This document shows positions 8,129 through 17,065 of a DNA stretch of 64,000 bases, in pieces (positions within the stretch are counted from its first letter, which is position 1; every line of letters starts with the position of its first letter). The notes beneath the pieces are model-generated. The model searched no databases. It had not been told where the DNA came from and saw only the letters and a program-made list of their open reading frames with translations. This DNA comes from Sphingorhabdus lacus (GTDB taxonomy: Bacteria; Pseudomonadota; Alphaproteobacteria; Sphingomonadales; Sphingomonadaceae). Location: positions 3,268,001 through 3,332,000 of the forward strand of contig NZ_CP035733.1 of assembly GCF_009768975.1 (NCBI RefSeq), read 5' to 3'. The position numbers and the translations under genes are program-made.

Positions 8129-9086
8129 GGCGGATTTCAAGCTCCAGGCTGACCCTCAATTTCGCGCTGATGTTCTCGCAGGTCTGAAGGGGCCGCGCCG
8201 GGCTATCCCCGCGCGATGGTTTTACGACGAACGCGGATCGCAGCTTTTTGACGATATCACCCATTTGCCGGAATATTACCCGACACGCACCGAAACGGAC
8301 TTGTTGAAGGATTGCCGAGCCGAATTCGCGAAACATATCCCAGCGGGGGCTGCCGTTGTGGAGTTTGGAGCGGGGAGCGCAACGAAAACACCACTGCTGT
8401 TGGAGGCCATTCGGCCGGACATCTATATTCCTGTCGATATTTCGGGTGATTATCTTAGAATGTCCGCAGAAGTGCTCGCCGGGCAATTTCCCGACCTAAC
8501 CATTCGCCCTGTCGAAGCCGACTTTTCGCAAGATATGCATTTGCCCACCGATAAACCTAGCGAAGCCCGTCTCGGTTTTTTTCCGGGATCAACGATTGGC
8601 AATTTCGTTCCGCGCAGCAGCGTGGACCTTTTGCGTCATATGCGGGGCCATCTGGGGCAGGGCGCTATGCTTCTTATCGGGTTTGACCGCATCAAACCGG
8701 TCGAGATTTTGTTACCTGCATATGATGATGCCGCAGGTGTGACGGCGGCGTTCAACCTGAACCTTCTTGTGCGAATAAATCGGGAGCTGGACGGAAATAT
8801 TCCCGTCGAAGCCTTTTCCCATCAAGTTCAGTGGAACGACCGCGAAGCGCGGATTGAAATGCATTTGCGCTGTGCCTGGGACGTGCAGTTCACCGTCTCT
8901 GGCAAAGAGTTCCAGATTCAGGCCGGCGAATCCATTCATACTGAAAACAGTCATAAATTCGACCTGCGCAGTTTGCGTATCTTACTACGGGCAGGCGGCT
9001 GGACCCCTGTTGCGGAATATAGCGATGCGCAGGAATGGTTCACTTTGGTCCTGGCCGAAGCCGCGCCATTCTATAACGCCCCGTAA
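8121..9086 (+). CDS. egtD: L-histidine N(alpha)-methyltransferase (EgtD)
   Basis: EgtD trimethylates histidine with S-adenosylmethionine to make hercynine, the substrate for EgtB. The 321-residue protein matches the family length and shows the conserved YYPTRTE (52-58) and the SAM-binding EFGAGSATKT (81-90). ATG 8121 lies inside the last codons of egtB (8-nt overlap). No egtA, egtC or egtE is seen in the window, so the sulfur donor and the last step must be encoded elsewhere, or cysteine or another thiol is used directly. Confidence 0.93.
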   Translation: MSEADFKLQADPQFRADVLAGLKGPRRAIPARWFYDERGSQLFDDITHLPEYYPTRTETDLLKDCRAEFAKHIPAGAAVVEFGAGSATKTPLLLEAIRPDIYIPVDISGDYLRMSAEVLAGQFPDLTIRPVEADFSQDMHLPTDKPSEARLGFFPGSTIGNFVPRSSVDLLRHMRGHLGQGAMLLIGFDRIKPVEILLPAYDDAAGVTAAFNLNLLVRINRELDGNIPVEAFSHQVQWNDREARIEMHLRCAWDVQFTVSGKEFQIQAGESIHTENSHKFDLRSLRILLRAGGWTPVAEYSDAQEWFTLVLAEAAPFYNAP

Positions 9087-9096
9087 GGCAGCACCC

Positions 9097-9951
9097 CTAG
9101 CGCTTCCGTCCGCAGGGGCCCAGGCTGTCGAGGATATATTTATAGTCCGCCTGCGCACGGGCCGCATTGTCGCTATCGGCAGCCTCAACCAAATCAGGCG
9201 AGAGGGCACGCGGTAGTCCGCAAGCCAGACGATACCAAAGCAGCGTGAATTTTTGCGGCGCCGTCGCCGATTCATCGATTACTTCTGCCGTAGATACAGC
9301 CCATCGTTTCGCCTCTCCAGGACGGCTCAGCACCGAAAGCGACAAGGGCTGGTCCTTGGCTGTTTTCAGAAAGATCTGCGTTTCACCTTCACCCAGCACT
9401 GTTCCCGCGCTGTAAAAGGCGCTGGTGATGCCGGTAATCCGGTCCGGCGCATCGATCTGCACGGCTTCTTTCGTAATCGCGCGGATGAGTTGATCGTTGG
9501 CGGGGCTCCATTGCACCAAGGCGTTTGGCCGCGAAAGGCGGATTTCGCCCGGCCGGCCAGCTACCGTGCTCCCGAGTAGAAAGAGCCGCTGTTTCTTCAG
9601 CTTGGGGAGTTTGCCCTTCGCATCCTTGGGAACGTCGAGCAAAAAGCGCACGCGGGGGGTCACGCCTTCCTGACCGCGAATCAAAGCGCCAATATCCGCC
9701 TCGACGAGGACGCGTTGCAGCGTCGCGGGCACTCCGACGGCCTGTTCGGGCGCAATTTTACGTAAATTTTTGATCGTGGCATCGACGATGAGGGGTGAAA
9801 TGACGACTAAATCCGCAATATCGGCATAGCTGGCACTTTCGGCAGGTATAGCCAGAGCCGGTGGCAAGGGTTCACTCGTCTGAGCGGCGCTAATCCCGCT
9901 AAATCCTAGCAAAATTGAGGCAAATCCATATTTCAAACGCGACAATTTCAT
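9097..9951 (-). CDS. conserved secreted protein of unknown function
   Basis: The 284-residue protein begins with a signal peptide (KLSRLKYGFASILLGFSGISAAQ), so it is exported. The mature part has an SYADIADLVVISPLIVDATI stretch and a beta-rich middle (RVRFLLDVPKDAKGK, FLLGSTVAGRPGEIRL) and ends with two Cys (ACGLPRAL and LGPCGRKR) that could form a disulfide. I recognise no enzyme motif. It is convergent with egtD and divergent from tonB. Confidence 0.75.
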   Translation of the reverse strand: MKLSRLKYGFASILLGFSGISAAQTSEPLPPALAIPAESASYADIADLVVISPLIVDATIKNLRKIAPEQAVGVPATLQRVLVEADIGALIRGQEGVTPRVRFLLDVPKDAKGKLPKLKKQRLFLLGSTVAGRPGEIRLSRPNALVQWSPANDQLIRAITKEAVQIDAPDRITGITSAFYSAGTVLGEGETQIFLKTAKDQPLSLSVLSRPGEAKRWAVSTAEVIDESATAPQKFTLLWYRLACGLPRALSPDLVEAADSDNAARAQADYKYILDSLGPCGRKR

Positions 9952-10208
9952 TCCAATTCCCTTTCGGACAGCAACGGTAAACGCAGCTTTGGTCCATATC
10001 TGTTCTGTGCCATATGAAAGCGCTATACATGAATTGCGTCTGAATCGCAGAATCCGTGTTGCTAGGCCGGAAGGCCTTGGCTATTGCTCCGGTGAATCGA
10101 AGTTAAAAAAGATAATATTTCGATATCGCGGGGGTATTTCGGTCGCATCTTCAGAACGTGCGAACCCGAATGCTTTTTTTGTTTTGAAGGTAGGAGAGTT
10201 GTTTCCGC

Positions 10209-10874
10209 ATGGCATATGCTGATCAAGATGGGATGAGCACAAACCGTTTGGTTTCTGTCATCATTGTTATCCTTCTTCACGCGTTCCTCGGTTATGCCTT
10301 GGTGACCGGCCTCGCCTATGACGCGGTCGTTGCTATCAAGGAAAAGATGACCGTCGTCGACGTGAAAGAAGAAGAACCGCCGGAAGAAGAAGAGCCACCA
10401 CCAGAGCCTGAAAAGCAGATCGAGCCTCCGGTTGTCTCTCCTCCGCCAATGGTTGTGACGGTAACGCCGCCGCCAACAGTACGTACGGTTGATACACCGC
10501 CGCCGGCTGCGCCGATCGTTCCGACTGCAGCACCGCCTGCGCCTTCGGCACCGCCTCCACCTCCGCCCCCTGTGGCGAAGCGTCCTAACCCGCTGCCGAA
10601 GGGCAATCCGGGCAACTGGGCCAATACCAACGACTATCCGTCGCGGGCATTGCAGCAGGAGCGTGAAGGTACCACCGGTTTCCGCGTAACGGTTGGCCCC
10701 AATGGGCGTGTCACCGATTGCCAGATTACATCATCCAGCGGCCATCCTGATCTTGATCAGGCTACCTGCACAAACGTCACCCGTCGTGCGCGTTTTGACC
10801 CGGCCCTGGATGGCAGTGGTAACCCCACTACCGGCACTTATTCCAACCGCGTCCGGTGGCAGATACCGAAATAA
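10209..10874 (+). CDS. tonB: energy transducer TonB
   Basis: TonB links the proton-motive force harvested by ExbB/ExbD to outer-membrane receptors. The 221-residue protein has an N-terminal membrane anchor (about 13-35), a Glu-Pro then Pro-rich periplasm-spanning arm (about 54-135) and a C-terminal TonB domain (FRVTVGPNGRVTDCQITSSS, TRRARFDPALD). Two Cys flank the SSSGHPDLD loop and could form a disulfide. The start at 10209 has AGGAG about 12 nt upstream; ATG 10233 is a possible alternative. A strong terminator separates it from exbB. Confidence 0.92.
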   Translation: MAYADQDGMSTNRLVSVIIVILLHAFLGYALVTGLAYDAVVAIKEKMTVVDVKEEEPPEEEEPPPEPEKQIEPPVVSPPPMVVTVTPPPTVRTVDTPPPAAPIVPTAAPPAPSAPPPPPPPVAKRPNPLPKGNPGNWANTNDYPSRALQQEREGTTGFRVTVGPNGRVTDCQITSSSGHPDLDQATCTNVTRRARFDPALDGSGNPTTGTYSNRVRWQIPK

Positions 10875-10880
10875 TTCTAT

Positions 10881-10918
10881 GGCCCGGCAAAGGGGGAGCC
10901 TTCGCGCCGGGCCTTTTT
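10881..10918 (+). terminator. intrinsic terminator after tonB
   Basis: GGCCCGGC (10881-10888) pairs perfectly with GCCGGGCC (10906-10913), followed at once by five T. It lies seven bases after the tonB stop and about 35 bp before exbB. It should give high tonB expression with partial read-through, or exbB has its own promoter. Confidence 0.9.
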
Positions 10919-10953
10919 GCTAGCAACGTAAATTTTTCTGAGAGGTAGTTAAA

Positions 10954-11715
10954 ATGTCGATTTTGTTTCTAACGGCGGCCGGTGCCGCAGCTCCAGAGGC
11001 CGCCGCCCAGTTCGGTCTTATCCCTGCCCTTAAAGAAGGTGGCCCGATATCCATCGCGATTTTCTCGGTGATGGTTATCATGTCGGTGTTCTCTTTCTAC
11101 ATCATGTTCACCAAGCTGTTTGAACAGCAGAAGGTTCTGAATCAGGCCAAGCAAGTCCGCGCCCAGTTCTGGCGTGCAGCTACCTTGGAAGAGGGCGCAG
11201 CGAAGCTGGACAAGAACAGCGCCTTCCGTCAGGTCGTTGACGACGGTATCGAAGCGCAAAAGCAGCACAGCCTGTTGACCGATCCGGTTGAAGCACATGA
11301 CTGGCTGCACGGTGCAATGGCCCGTTCGGAAGAGTCGATCAACAATAAGCTGGCCGGCGGCCTTCCCTTCCTCGCGACCGTTGGTGCTACCGCACCGTTC
11401 GTCGGTCTGCTGGGTACGGTTATCGGTATTTATTCGGCGCTGATTAAGATCGGTATCGCTGGTCAGGCCGACATCGGCAAGATCGCTGGTCCGGTTGGTG
11501 AAGCACTGATCATGACCGCCATTGGTCTGTTCGTCGCTGTTCCTGCGGTTCTTGCCTATAACTGGCTTCAGGCTCGTAACAAGTCGATCGCCCGTAGCCT
11601 GTCGACCTTCTCGAACGATGTGCTTGGTTACATCTCGTCAGGTGGTCGCGTGAAGCCTGCTGTGACGGCTGCGCCTGCTGGCAAGCCTGCACCTGCTGGC
11701 GCGGTAAAGAAGTAA
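10954..11715 (+). CDS. exbB: ExbB, MotA/TolQ/ExbB proton-channel subunit
   Basis: ExbB forms the pentameric inner-membrane proton channel that powers TonB. The 253-residue protein has a periplasmic or short leader segment, a first membrane helix (about 30-52), a cytoplasmic region (EEGAAKLDKNSAFRQVVDDG) and two C-terminal helices. These carry the family signature FLATVGATAPFVGLLGTVIG and GPVGEALIMTAIGLFVAVPA. The tail is an Ala/Pro/Lys-rich flexible end. It is followed by two exbD genes. Confidence 0.94.
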   Translation: MSILFLTAAGAAAPEAAAQFGLIPALKEGGPISIAIFSVMVIMSVFSFYIMFTKLFEQQKVLNQAKQVRAQFWRAATLEEGAAKLDKNSAFRQVVDDGIEAQKQHSLLTDPVEAHDWLHGAMARSEESINNKLAGGLPFLATVGATAPFVGLLGTVIGIYSALIKIGIAGQADIGKIAGPVGEALIMTAIGLFVAVPAVLAYNWLQARNKSIARSLSTFSNDVLGYISSGGRVKPAVTAAPAGKPAPAGAVKK

Positions 11716-11725
11716 GATTGGGTTA

Positions 11726-11766
11726 GGGCTGTGTTTCGGCACAGCCCGTCCGCCGGATAGTCCGGC
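11726..11766 (+). promoter_or_regulatory. two tandem small hairpins between exbB and exbD1
   Basis: GGGCTGTG (11726-11733) pairs with CACAGCCC (11740-11747), and GCCGGA (11752-11757) pairs with TCCGGC (11761-11766). No T-run follows. The likely role is mRNA processing or protection that sets the ExbB:ExbD ratio; this is inference. Confidence 0.55.
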
Positions 11767-11805
11767 TCTCGATTTTGACCCAATTTATTTAGAGAGGATT
11801 GGCCA

Positions 11806-12348
11806 ATGGCAATCAGTTCAGGAGGCGGCGGCGAAGACACGCCAATGTCTGACATCAACACGACGCCGCTCGTCGACGTCATGCTGGTGCTCCTCATCGT
11901 TTTCCTCATCGCTATTCCGGTCGCCATCCAGACGGTGAAAATGGATATTCCGGTCGTGAAGTTCGAACCGACAAAGGCAAAGCGTGAAAACGTGTTGCTG
12001 TCGGTGACGACAACAGACGCCGGTGGGCGCGATCCAGGTGACCCCGCTTATGAGGGTGCTAACCCGAATGGCGAATGCCGCATTTACTGGAACGTCACAC
12101 CGGTAGATTCGACCGAGTTGGTCGATCGTGCAGCGAAGCATTTGAAAGCCGAGTTTGAAAAGCTGGGTGGCGAAGAGGCTGCTAAGGCTGGCTTGATTGA
12201 GCCGGACATGCTGCCCGAAGCGCATATTCGTGGTGATATCAATACACCTTATCGGTGCATCGGTGGTGCAATTTACACCATGCAGATGGCTGGTTTCGCC
12301 CGTGTTGGCTTCATTTCATCGCCGTTCGAAAATGCGAACGTGCAGTAA
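11806..12348 (+). CDS. exbD: ExbD biopolymer transport protein, long paralogue
   Basis: This 180-residue ExbD has the single N-terminal membrane helix with the proton-carrying Asp24 (TTPLVDVMLVLLIVFLIAI) and a periplasmic domain. It is about 30 residues longer than the next ExbD and contains an extra segment (TTTDAGGRDPGDPAYEGANPNGECR) and two Cys (GECRIYW and YRCIGGAI), which may form a disulfide. The periplasmic core ends AIYTMQMAGFARVGFIS. Immediately precedes a second exbD. Confidence 0.92.
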   Translation: MAISSGGGGEDTPMSDINTTPLVDVMLVLLIVFLIAIPVAIQTVKMDIPVVKFEPTKAKRENVLLSVTTTDAGGRDPGDPAYEGANPNGECRIYWNVTPVDSTELVDRAAKHLKAEFEKLGGEEAAKAGLIEPDMLPEAHIRGDINTPYRCIGGAIYTMQMAGFARVGFISSPFENANVQ

Positions 12349-12370
12349 GTAATTCTAAGGAGCAATCATC

Positions 12371-12826
12371 ATGGCAATGAGTGGCGGTAAAGATGATGGC
12401 CAGCCGATGATGGAAATGAACACGACGCCGTTGATCGACGTCATGCTCGTTCTCCTCATCATGCTGATGATCACCATCCCCCCGGTTTCGCACGCCGTAA
12501 ATATCGACCTTCCGGTCAACGATCCTAACCAGCCTCCACCCGATGTTCCGATCGATCCGGTGATCAACAAGATCATCATTCTTCCGGACAGCACGATCCA
12601 GTGGAATGGTACGCCGGTGACATTGCAGCAGATGGAGCAGTTTCTGGTCCGGACAACTTCAATGAACCCGGAACCGGAACTCCAGTTCCAGCCAGCGCCA
12701 ACCGCGCCATATGACACGGTCGACAAGGCACTGGTTGCGGTCAAGCGGAGCGGTATTTCCAAATTCGGATTTGTCGGAAACGAACAGTATCGCGTCTTTG
12801 GCAAGGCATCGCGCGAGGGCCGGTAG
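12371..12826 (+). CDS. exbD: ExbD biopolymer transport protein, short paralogue
   Basis: The 151-residue protein has the ExbD layout: a membrane helix with the essential Asp23 (TTPLIDVMLVLLIMLMI) and a periplasmic domain ending ALVAVKRSGISKFGFVGNEQY. It lacks the Cys-containing insert of the upstream paralogue. A Shine-Dalgarno (AAGGAG) precedes the start. It closes the tonB-exbB-exbD-exbD operon, an arrangement common in sphingomonads, where the two ExbD chains may form a heterodimer in the ExbB pore. Confidence 0.92.
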   Translation: MAMSGGKDDGQPMMEMNTTPLIDVMLVLLIMLMITIPPVSHAVNIDLPVNDPNQPPPDVPIDPVINKIIILPDSTIQWNGTPVTLQQMEQFLVRTTSMNPEPELQFQPAPTAPYDTVDKALVAVKRSGISKFGFVGNEQYRVFGKASREGR

Positions 12827-12853
12827 TCCTCCGCGGTACAGCATAATCGACAG

Positions 12854-12886
12854 GAAAAGGGCGGTGCCGCAAGGCGCCGCCTTTTC
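12854..12886. terminator. bidirectional intrinsic terminator between exbD2 and S41 protease
   Basis: GGCGGTGCC (12860-12868) pairs with GGCGCCGCC (12873-12881) with one G-T pair. The stem is flanked by GAAAA on the left and TTTTC on the right, so it can terminate both converging transcripts. It touches the stop codon of the minus-strand protease gene. Confidence 0.88.
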
Positions 12887-14379
12887 TATGCGTGGCGCAG
12901 AAGGTGACGGACTGCCGTATCCAACTGATTGTCCGCTCCATCTGCAATAGCCTTGGCCGACAGGGGCACCGCAAGGTCCGGAGACAGGCCTGCGTCAGGC
13001 ATTTGATCTTGCGGGAAATAGCCGATCAGCGGCATATCAAATTCGATGCCCGATTCCGGCAGTCGGGCAAAGAAAAAGGCACCGCCATTTATGCCCCGCT
13101 GGTTTCCGCCGGTCGCTTCACCTACCAATGTCCCGAGACCGAGTTGCTTGGTCAGCGAAACAAATTGGAATGTCGCGCTGCTATTTTGTGCGCTCGTCAA
13201 CACTACCATCGGCGTAGTGACCCTCGGGCCTTTTGCCGCCAATATTCCGTCGTCGTCCCACCGCTTCAACTTGTAAAAGCGATCGTTAAGCGGTTCGACC
13301 TGATCTCCCCAGTTCCGGAAGCTGTCATCCCATGTGTCAAGATAGCGGTTCAGATGCTCGGGCGTTTTCTGGTACCGGACGAGACGGTCGGCGCGCGGTT
13401 TGATGATGTCCTTGCCGGCCAGCCGGGAAAGCAGGATATCGCCACAATCAAGGCCGCCTTCATTCTCCCGTATATCGACAATCAGCCCTTTTGCGCCGGA
13501 TAAACTGTCCAACCGGTCATTCAACCACGCCTCCCACTTCCATGTGCTGTTGTACAGCGCCCACCCATCCATCTTGAGGACTGCAATGCCATCGGGGCGC
13601 ATCGTCCATTCCCACACCGGGGTATCACCACGATAGTTCGGGGCTTTGTAAAATGCCTGCCTTTCTGCAAGTGTGAGCGCCGGTAGATCGACCCAAACAT
13701 CCGATGCTGAATTCGGCAACCGCATCCGTAGGCGGTGAAATCCTTCTCTGTGTTCTCCTTCAGAGCTTCCGGGAGCACCGTAAATCAGGCCATGAAAGAT
13801 ATCGAATGTCTCCAACTCGTCGGCGCCTGTCATGGACAGCAAGGCCCGACGCTTCGCATCATTATGGCCGTCCGCCCGAACATAGGGGAGCAAGCGCGCG
13901 AGCATAGCCCTGGTGTCGATTCCGTTGACTTCCTTGATGACGGTGCCGCGGGGCAGGCTGTTCGTACCGCTCTGATCCTCTGTCACCACCATCTGGTTAC
14001 CGATCCATTTGAATGCAAAAGGTAGGCGGGTGCGCCGGTCAAACAGGTCGGCTTTCACCTGTTTTGTCTGGTTAAAGAAATTGGCGTAGCTGTGCCCGCA
14101 TTTGATCGTCGCCAGAAAAAGCGACAGGTGCAGATAACGCGACGACAGGTCGGGCGTGTCGGACCACGTCAGCTCAAGCTTGCTTAATGCCTGATCAATC
14201 GTCTTTGGGCTGTTGTACCTGTAGAGACCGGGGTGAAGCGTCGTTACGATTTCACGGACCAAAGCGATATCGCTCGGGGCGGACGCAGTGGTGGCAGCCC
14301 GCGCTGCGCTTGGGAAGGCAACGGCGGTGGCTAAAGCCGTTCCAGCGCCTTGGGCGAGAAAGTGGCGGCGGTTCAACAT
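12886..14379 (-). CDS. S41 family (C-terminal processing type) peptidase, Tat-exported
   Basis: The 497-residue precursor has a twin-arginine signal (LNRRHFLAQGAG, cleavage near residue 28), so it is folded before export. The S41 core includes GLIVDIRENEGGLDCGD (298-314) and the nucleophile region VLTSAQNSSATFQFV, where Ser401 is the likely catalytic Ser. LVGEATGGNQRG follows. No clear PDZ domain is seen between the helical N-terminal part and the core. A regulator of the AraC type lies just upstream on the same strand. Confidence 0.85.
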   Translation of the reverse strand: MLNRRHFLAQGAGTALATAVAFPSAARAATTASAPSDIALVREIVTTLHPGLYRYNSPKTIDQALSKLELTWSDTPDLSSRYLHLSLFLATIKCGHSYANFFNQTKQVKADLFDRRTRLPFAFKWIGNQMVVTEDQSGTNSLPRGTVIKEVNGIDTRAMLARLLPYVRADGHNDAKRRALLSMTGADELETFDIFHGLIYGAPGSSEGEHREGFHRLRMRLPNSASDVWVDLPALTLAERQAFYKAPNYRGDTPVWEWTMRPDGIAVLKMDGWALYNSTWKWEAWLNDRLDSLSGAKGLIVDIRENEGGLDCGDILLSRLAGKDIIKPRADRLVRYQKTPEHLNRYLDTWDDSFRNWGDQVEPLNDRFYKLKRWDDDGILAAKGPRVTTPMVVLTSAQNSSATFQFVSLTKQLGLGTLVGEATGGNQRGINGGAFFFARLPESGIEFDMPLIGYFPQDQMPDAGLSPDLAVPLSAKAIADGADNQLDTAVRHLLRHA

Positions 14380-14460
14380 AGCAAGATCCTTTCAACAAAT
14401 GTCCGGTCCCGTTTGGCAATATCTGCGGCTCTATTCGCCTCAGATTCCTGAATAATGCGA

Positions 14461-15579
14461 TTATTCGTGATTTGAGACCTGCCGTTTGCGCCACTGTGAA
14501 GGCGCCATGCCGAAGGTGGCGGCAAAGGCACGGTTGAAGCTCGCCTTGGAACTGAAGCCTGCGTCTAGTGCGAGGTCCAGCAAATCGTCTTGGCGACCTT
14601 GCGCTATCATCGCCGCAACGCGGCGCGCGCGCAGGTCGTTGATAAAGGCCGCAAAGTTGATGCCCAGCCCTTCATTGATAGCGCGGGATAAATGGCCGCT
14701 GTTTGTCCCCAGCTTTCGTGCCAGTGATGCCAGCGATAGATCTGGATCGGATGCCCAGTCTTCCGCTTTCACTTTATCGGCCCATAATTTTCCGAGCTCC
14801 GCCCAATCGCGCGGCGGTGGGAGTGTGTCGGCGGTTGCCTTGAGACTTGATAGCGGAGGAAAGGGTAGAGGTGAATGCCGCCACGCTTCGATACCAAGGT
14901 AGAGCGCGAATGCACCAATGGCGATATAGAGCCACATGAGGCCGCTATAACCCAAGGGCGAAAGCAGGTCCCAAACCAAAAAGCTTGTCCAGATGAGCAG
15001 GAGCAGGGCGAGGGCAGCAATTGCGTTGCCCAACCAGAGAGCGGCATAGCGATGCCCGTCGGAACGTGCGGCCGCCAATGCGGCGCGATAGGTCTGCAGC
15101 AGCCTTAAGCTGGCATAGCAATAAAAGCCTAGCCCTATCACAATCGCGATGCTGGTGATCCAAGTCAGTGCCGGTGATGCCATATCCGCCCAGCGCATCT
15201 TCAGTGTAAACGGCAAGAGAAAGCTGCCCGTATAGACAAGCAATTGCACCGCGGCCGGGATCAAGTGCCGTTGACCCTTATCAGGCCATTGCCCGGTCAC
15301 AAGTGCATGGGCGTAAAGATAAAAGAGCGGCGCAACTGCGAGGCTTATCTGAAAGGGTGCGAAGGTTAGCCACATCCATTTGTCATAGAAGCCTGCAAAA
15401 CCGATCATCCAGGGGATCAACATTCCGGCTAACACGAACAGCAGGGCTGCCATCGTGCGGTTTGCGATCCTGTTTTGCAGTACCCGCGTTAGCGAAAGTG
15501 CGAGCAACAAAAGCTGTAGGAACATGACGGACAACAGGGCGGTGCGCCATCCAAAGGAGAGCCCGTCCAGTAACGTCAT
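14461..15579 (-). CDS. AraC family regulator with N-terminal membrane domain
   Basis: This 372-residue protein combines about seven hydrophobic helices (residues about 10-235) with a C-terminal AraC double helix-turn-helix (about 265-370; SLASLARKLGTNSGHLSRAINEG, LDLALDAGFSSKASFNRAFAATFGMAPSQWRK). It would be held in the inner membrane and sense a signal there. It lies just upstream of the Tat-exported S41 protease and 12 bp after the M20 peptidase gene, so it may control one of these exported peptidases. Confidence 0.88.
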   Translation of the reverse strand: MTLLDGLSFGWRTALLSVMFLQLLLLALSLTRVLQNRIANRTMAALLFVLAGMLIPWMIGFAGFYDKWMWLTFAPFQISLAVAPLFYLYAHALVTGQWPDKGQRHLIPAAVQLLVYTGSFLLPFTLKMRWADMASPALTWITSIAIVIGLGFYCYASLRLLQTYRAALAAARSDGHRYAALWLGNAIAALALLLLIWTSFLVWDLLSPLGYSGLMWLYIAIGAFALYLGIEAWRHSPLPFPPLSSLKATADTLPPPRDWAELGKLWADKVKAEDWASDPDLSLASLARKLGTNSGHLSRAINEGLGINFAAFINDLRARRVAAMIAQGRQDDLLDLALDAGFSSKASFNRAFAATFGMAPSQWRKRQVSNHE

Positions 15580-15591
15580 GCGGGGCAGGTC

Positions 15592-16908
15592 CTATTGCGC
15601 TTTTTCGCGCGACAGCCGGGTCATCAGGATCGCCGCCCGCTTGGCCTGCCGCCGGATACTGTCGAGGTCGACTGTCTCGCCGGGTGCGTGGTCACCGCGG
15701 CTGTAAGTTCCAAGGCCCACGAGGCCATCAACATCATTGGCGACGAAGCTGATGTCGCCAGCGCCTCTTTTGAGCGGATCAAGCGGTTCTTGCTCGCCAA
15801 GCCCCAAATCGCGGTTGATTGCATTCAACTTATCCAGAAGCATCTTATTGCCATCGGTTGGTGCCATGGCGGGATAGCTGCCGGGGTCGAAGCTGATCTT
15901 AGCTGAGGTTTTGGGTGCGGACGCGGCCACGATTTCGACCATCTTGGCGCGGACGCGTGCGCTTTGGTCTTCGGAAAGGGTGCGGAAATCGCCGCGGGCT
16001 AGCGCGATGCCTGGGATAATATTGGTTTTGCCTTTGGCAACCGCGCGCACGCCATCGCCATCGACCACAGCTTCTTGCCCTGCGGCAATCAGGCCGACGT
16101 TAAAGGTCAGATTAGGCTCGGGCAGTTCGGTACGGAACCGGTGGAGTATACGCGCCAATTCAAAAGCCGCCCCGTCGCCATATGTGCCATCGAAGATCAG
16201 CGAACTGTGTCCAGTAACGCCTGTCACCTCCAGCTTCCAACTGTTCGACGAACGGCGGGCGATCACACCCATGTCTTTGCCATTCTCGATCGATAGGCCC
16301 TCAAAATCCAGCGCTACATCGGCCGCCTTACCTGCGGCGATAAGGGGAGCACGGGTCACTTCAATAGGGTCGCCGGAGTCTTCCTCGTCGCCAGTCATGT
16401 GAATTTCGATATGGGCGTCTTTCAGGGTACCGGCAGATTGCATAGCGCGCAATGCCGCCACGATTACAACCATACCGCCCTTGTCATCACCGGCACCCGG
16501 TCCCTCGGCTTCTTGGCCTTTCCGTATGAATTTCTGGAATGGGCTGTCGGGTTCAAATACGGTGTCGAGATGCGCGATCAGCAGCAGCTTCTTCGTGCCC
16601 TTTTTACCAGTCTTCTTTGCCACCAAATGCCCCGACCGTTTCGCCTTTGTCATATCGATCCATTCGACCGTGAAGCCCAGTGGCTCGAGTTCGGCACGCA
16701 TCATTTCGGACACAGCCTTGACACCGGCAAAATTCATCGTCCCGCTATTCTGGTTCACCAGCTTTTCCAGCAGGGAGACTGACCGTTCATACTCGGCGTC
16801 GACCGTCTTCGTCATTTTGGATTCTTGCGCCGTCAATTGGGCGACTGCGGGCGATGCGAGCATTAATGCAGCGCCAAAAAGGCCAAGAGTTAACGGACGG
16901 AATTTCAT
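15592..16908 (-). CDS. M20/M25/M40 family metallopeptidase (glutamate carboxypeptidase-like)
   Basis: The 438-residue precursor has a signal peptide (about 1-23, ASPAVAQ). The di-zinc catalytic residues of the M20 family are visible: His113 and Asp115 (IAHLDTVF), Asp141 (GAGDDKGG) and the Glu175-Glu176 pair (TGDEEDSGD). A lid/dimer domain sits in the middle (EVTGVTGHSSLIF). It should be a periplasmic exopeptidase of the carboxypeptidase G2 type. The gene precedes the AraC regulator with 12 bp spacing on the same strand. Confidence 0.9.
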   Translation of the reverse strand: MKFRPLTLGLFGAALMLASPAVAQLTAQESKMTKTVDAEYERSVSLLEKLVNQNSGTMNFAGVKAVSEMMRAELEPLGFTVEWIDMTKAKRSGHLVAKKTGKKGTKKLLLIAHLDTVFEPDSPFQKFIRKGQEAEGPGAGDDKGGMVVIVAALRAMQSAGTLKDAHIEIHMTGDEEDSGDPIEVTRAPLIAAGKAADVALDFEGLSIENGKDMGVIARRSSNSWKLEVTGVTGHSSLIFDGTYGDGAAFELARILHRFRTELPEPNLTFNVGLIAAGQEAVVDGDGVRAVAKGKTNIIPGIALARGDFRTLSEDQSARVRAKMVEIVAASAPKTSAKISFDPGSYPAMAPTDGNKMLLDKLNAINRDLGLGEQEPLDPLKRGAGDISFVANDVDGLVGLGTYSRGDHAPGETVDLDSIRRQAKRAAILMTRLSREKAQ

Positions 16909-17065
16909 AGATGGCTCCTGATAAACACCGCCCTGATGTGCCCTGCTTTATGGCTGCGGGCAAGCCACTTCCCGATGCTGAGCTGGGCGCCCGTGCGCTG
17001 AAGCGGAACATTGGGGCGATGAAGTGATTATCCCAACACTACGCTTCTTAGAAAAGAGAATAATC

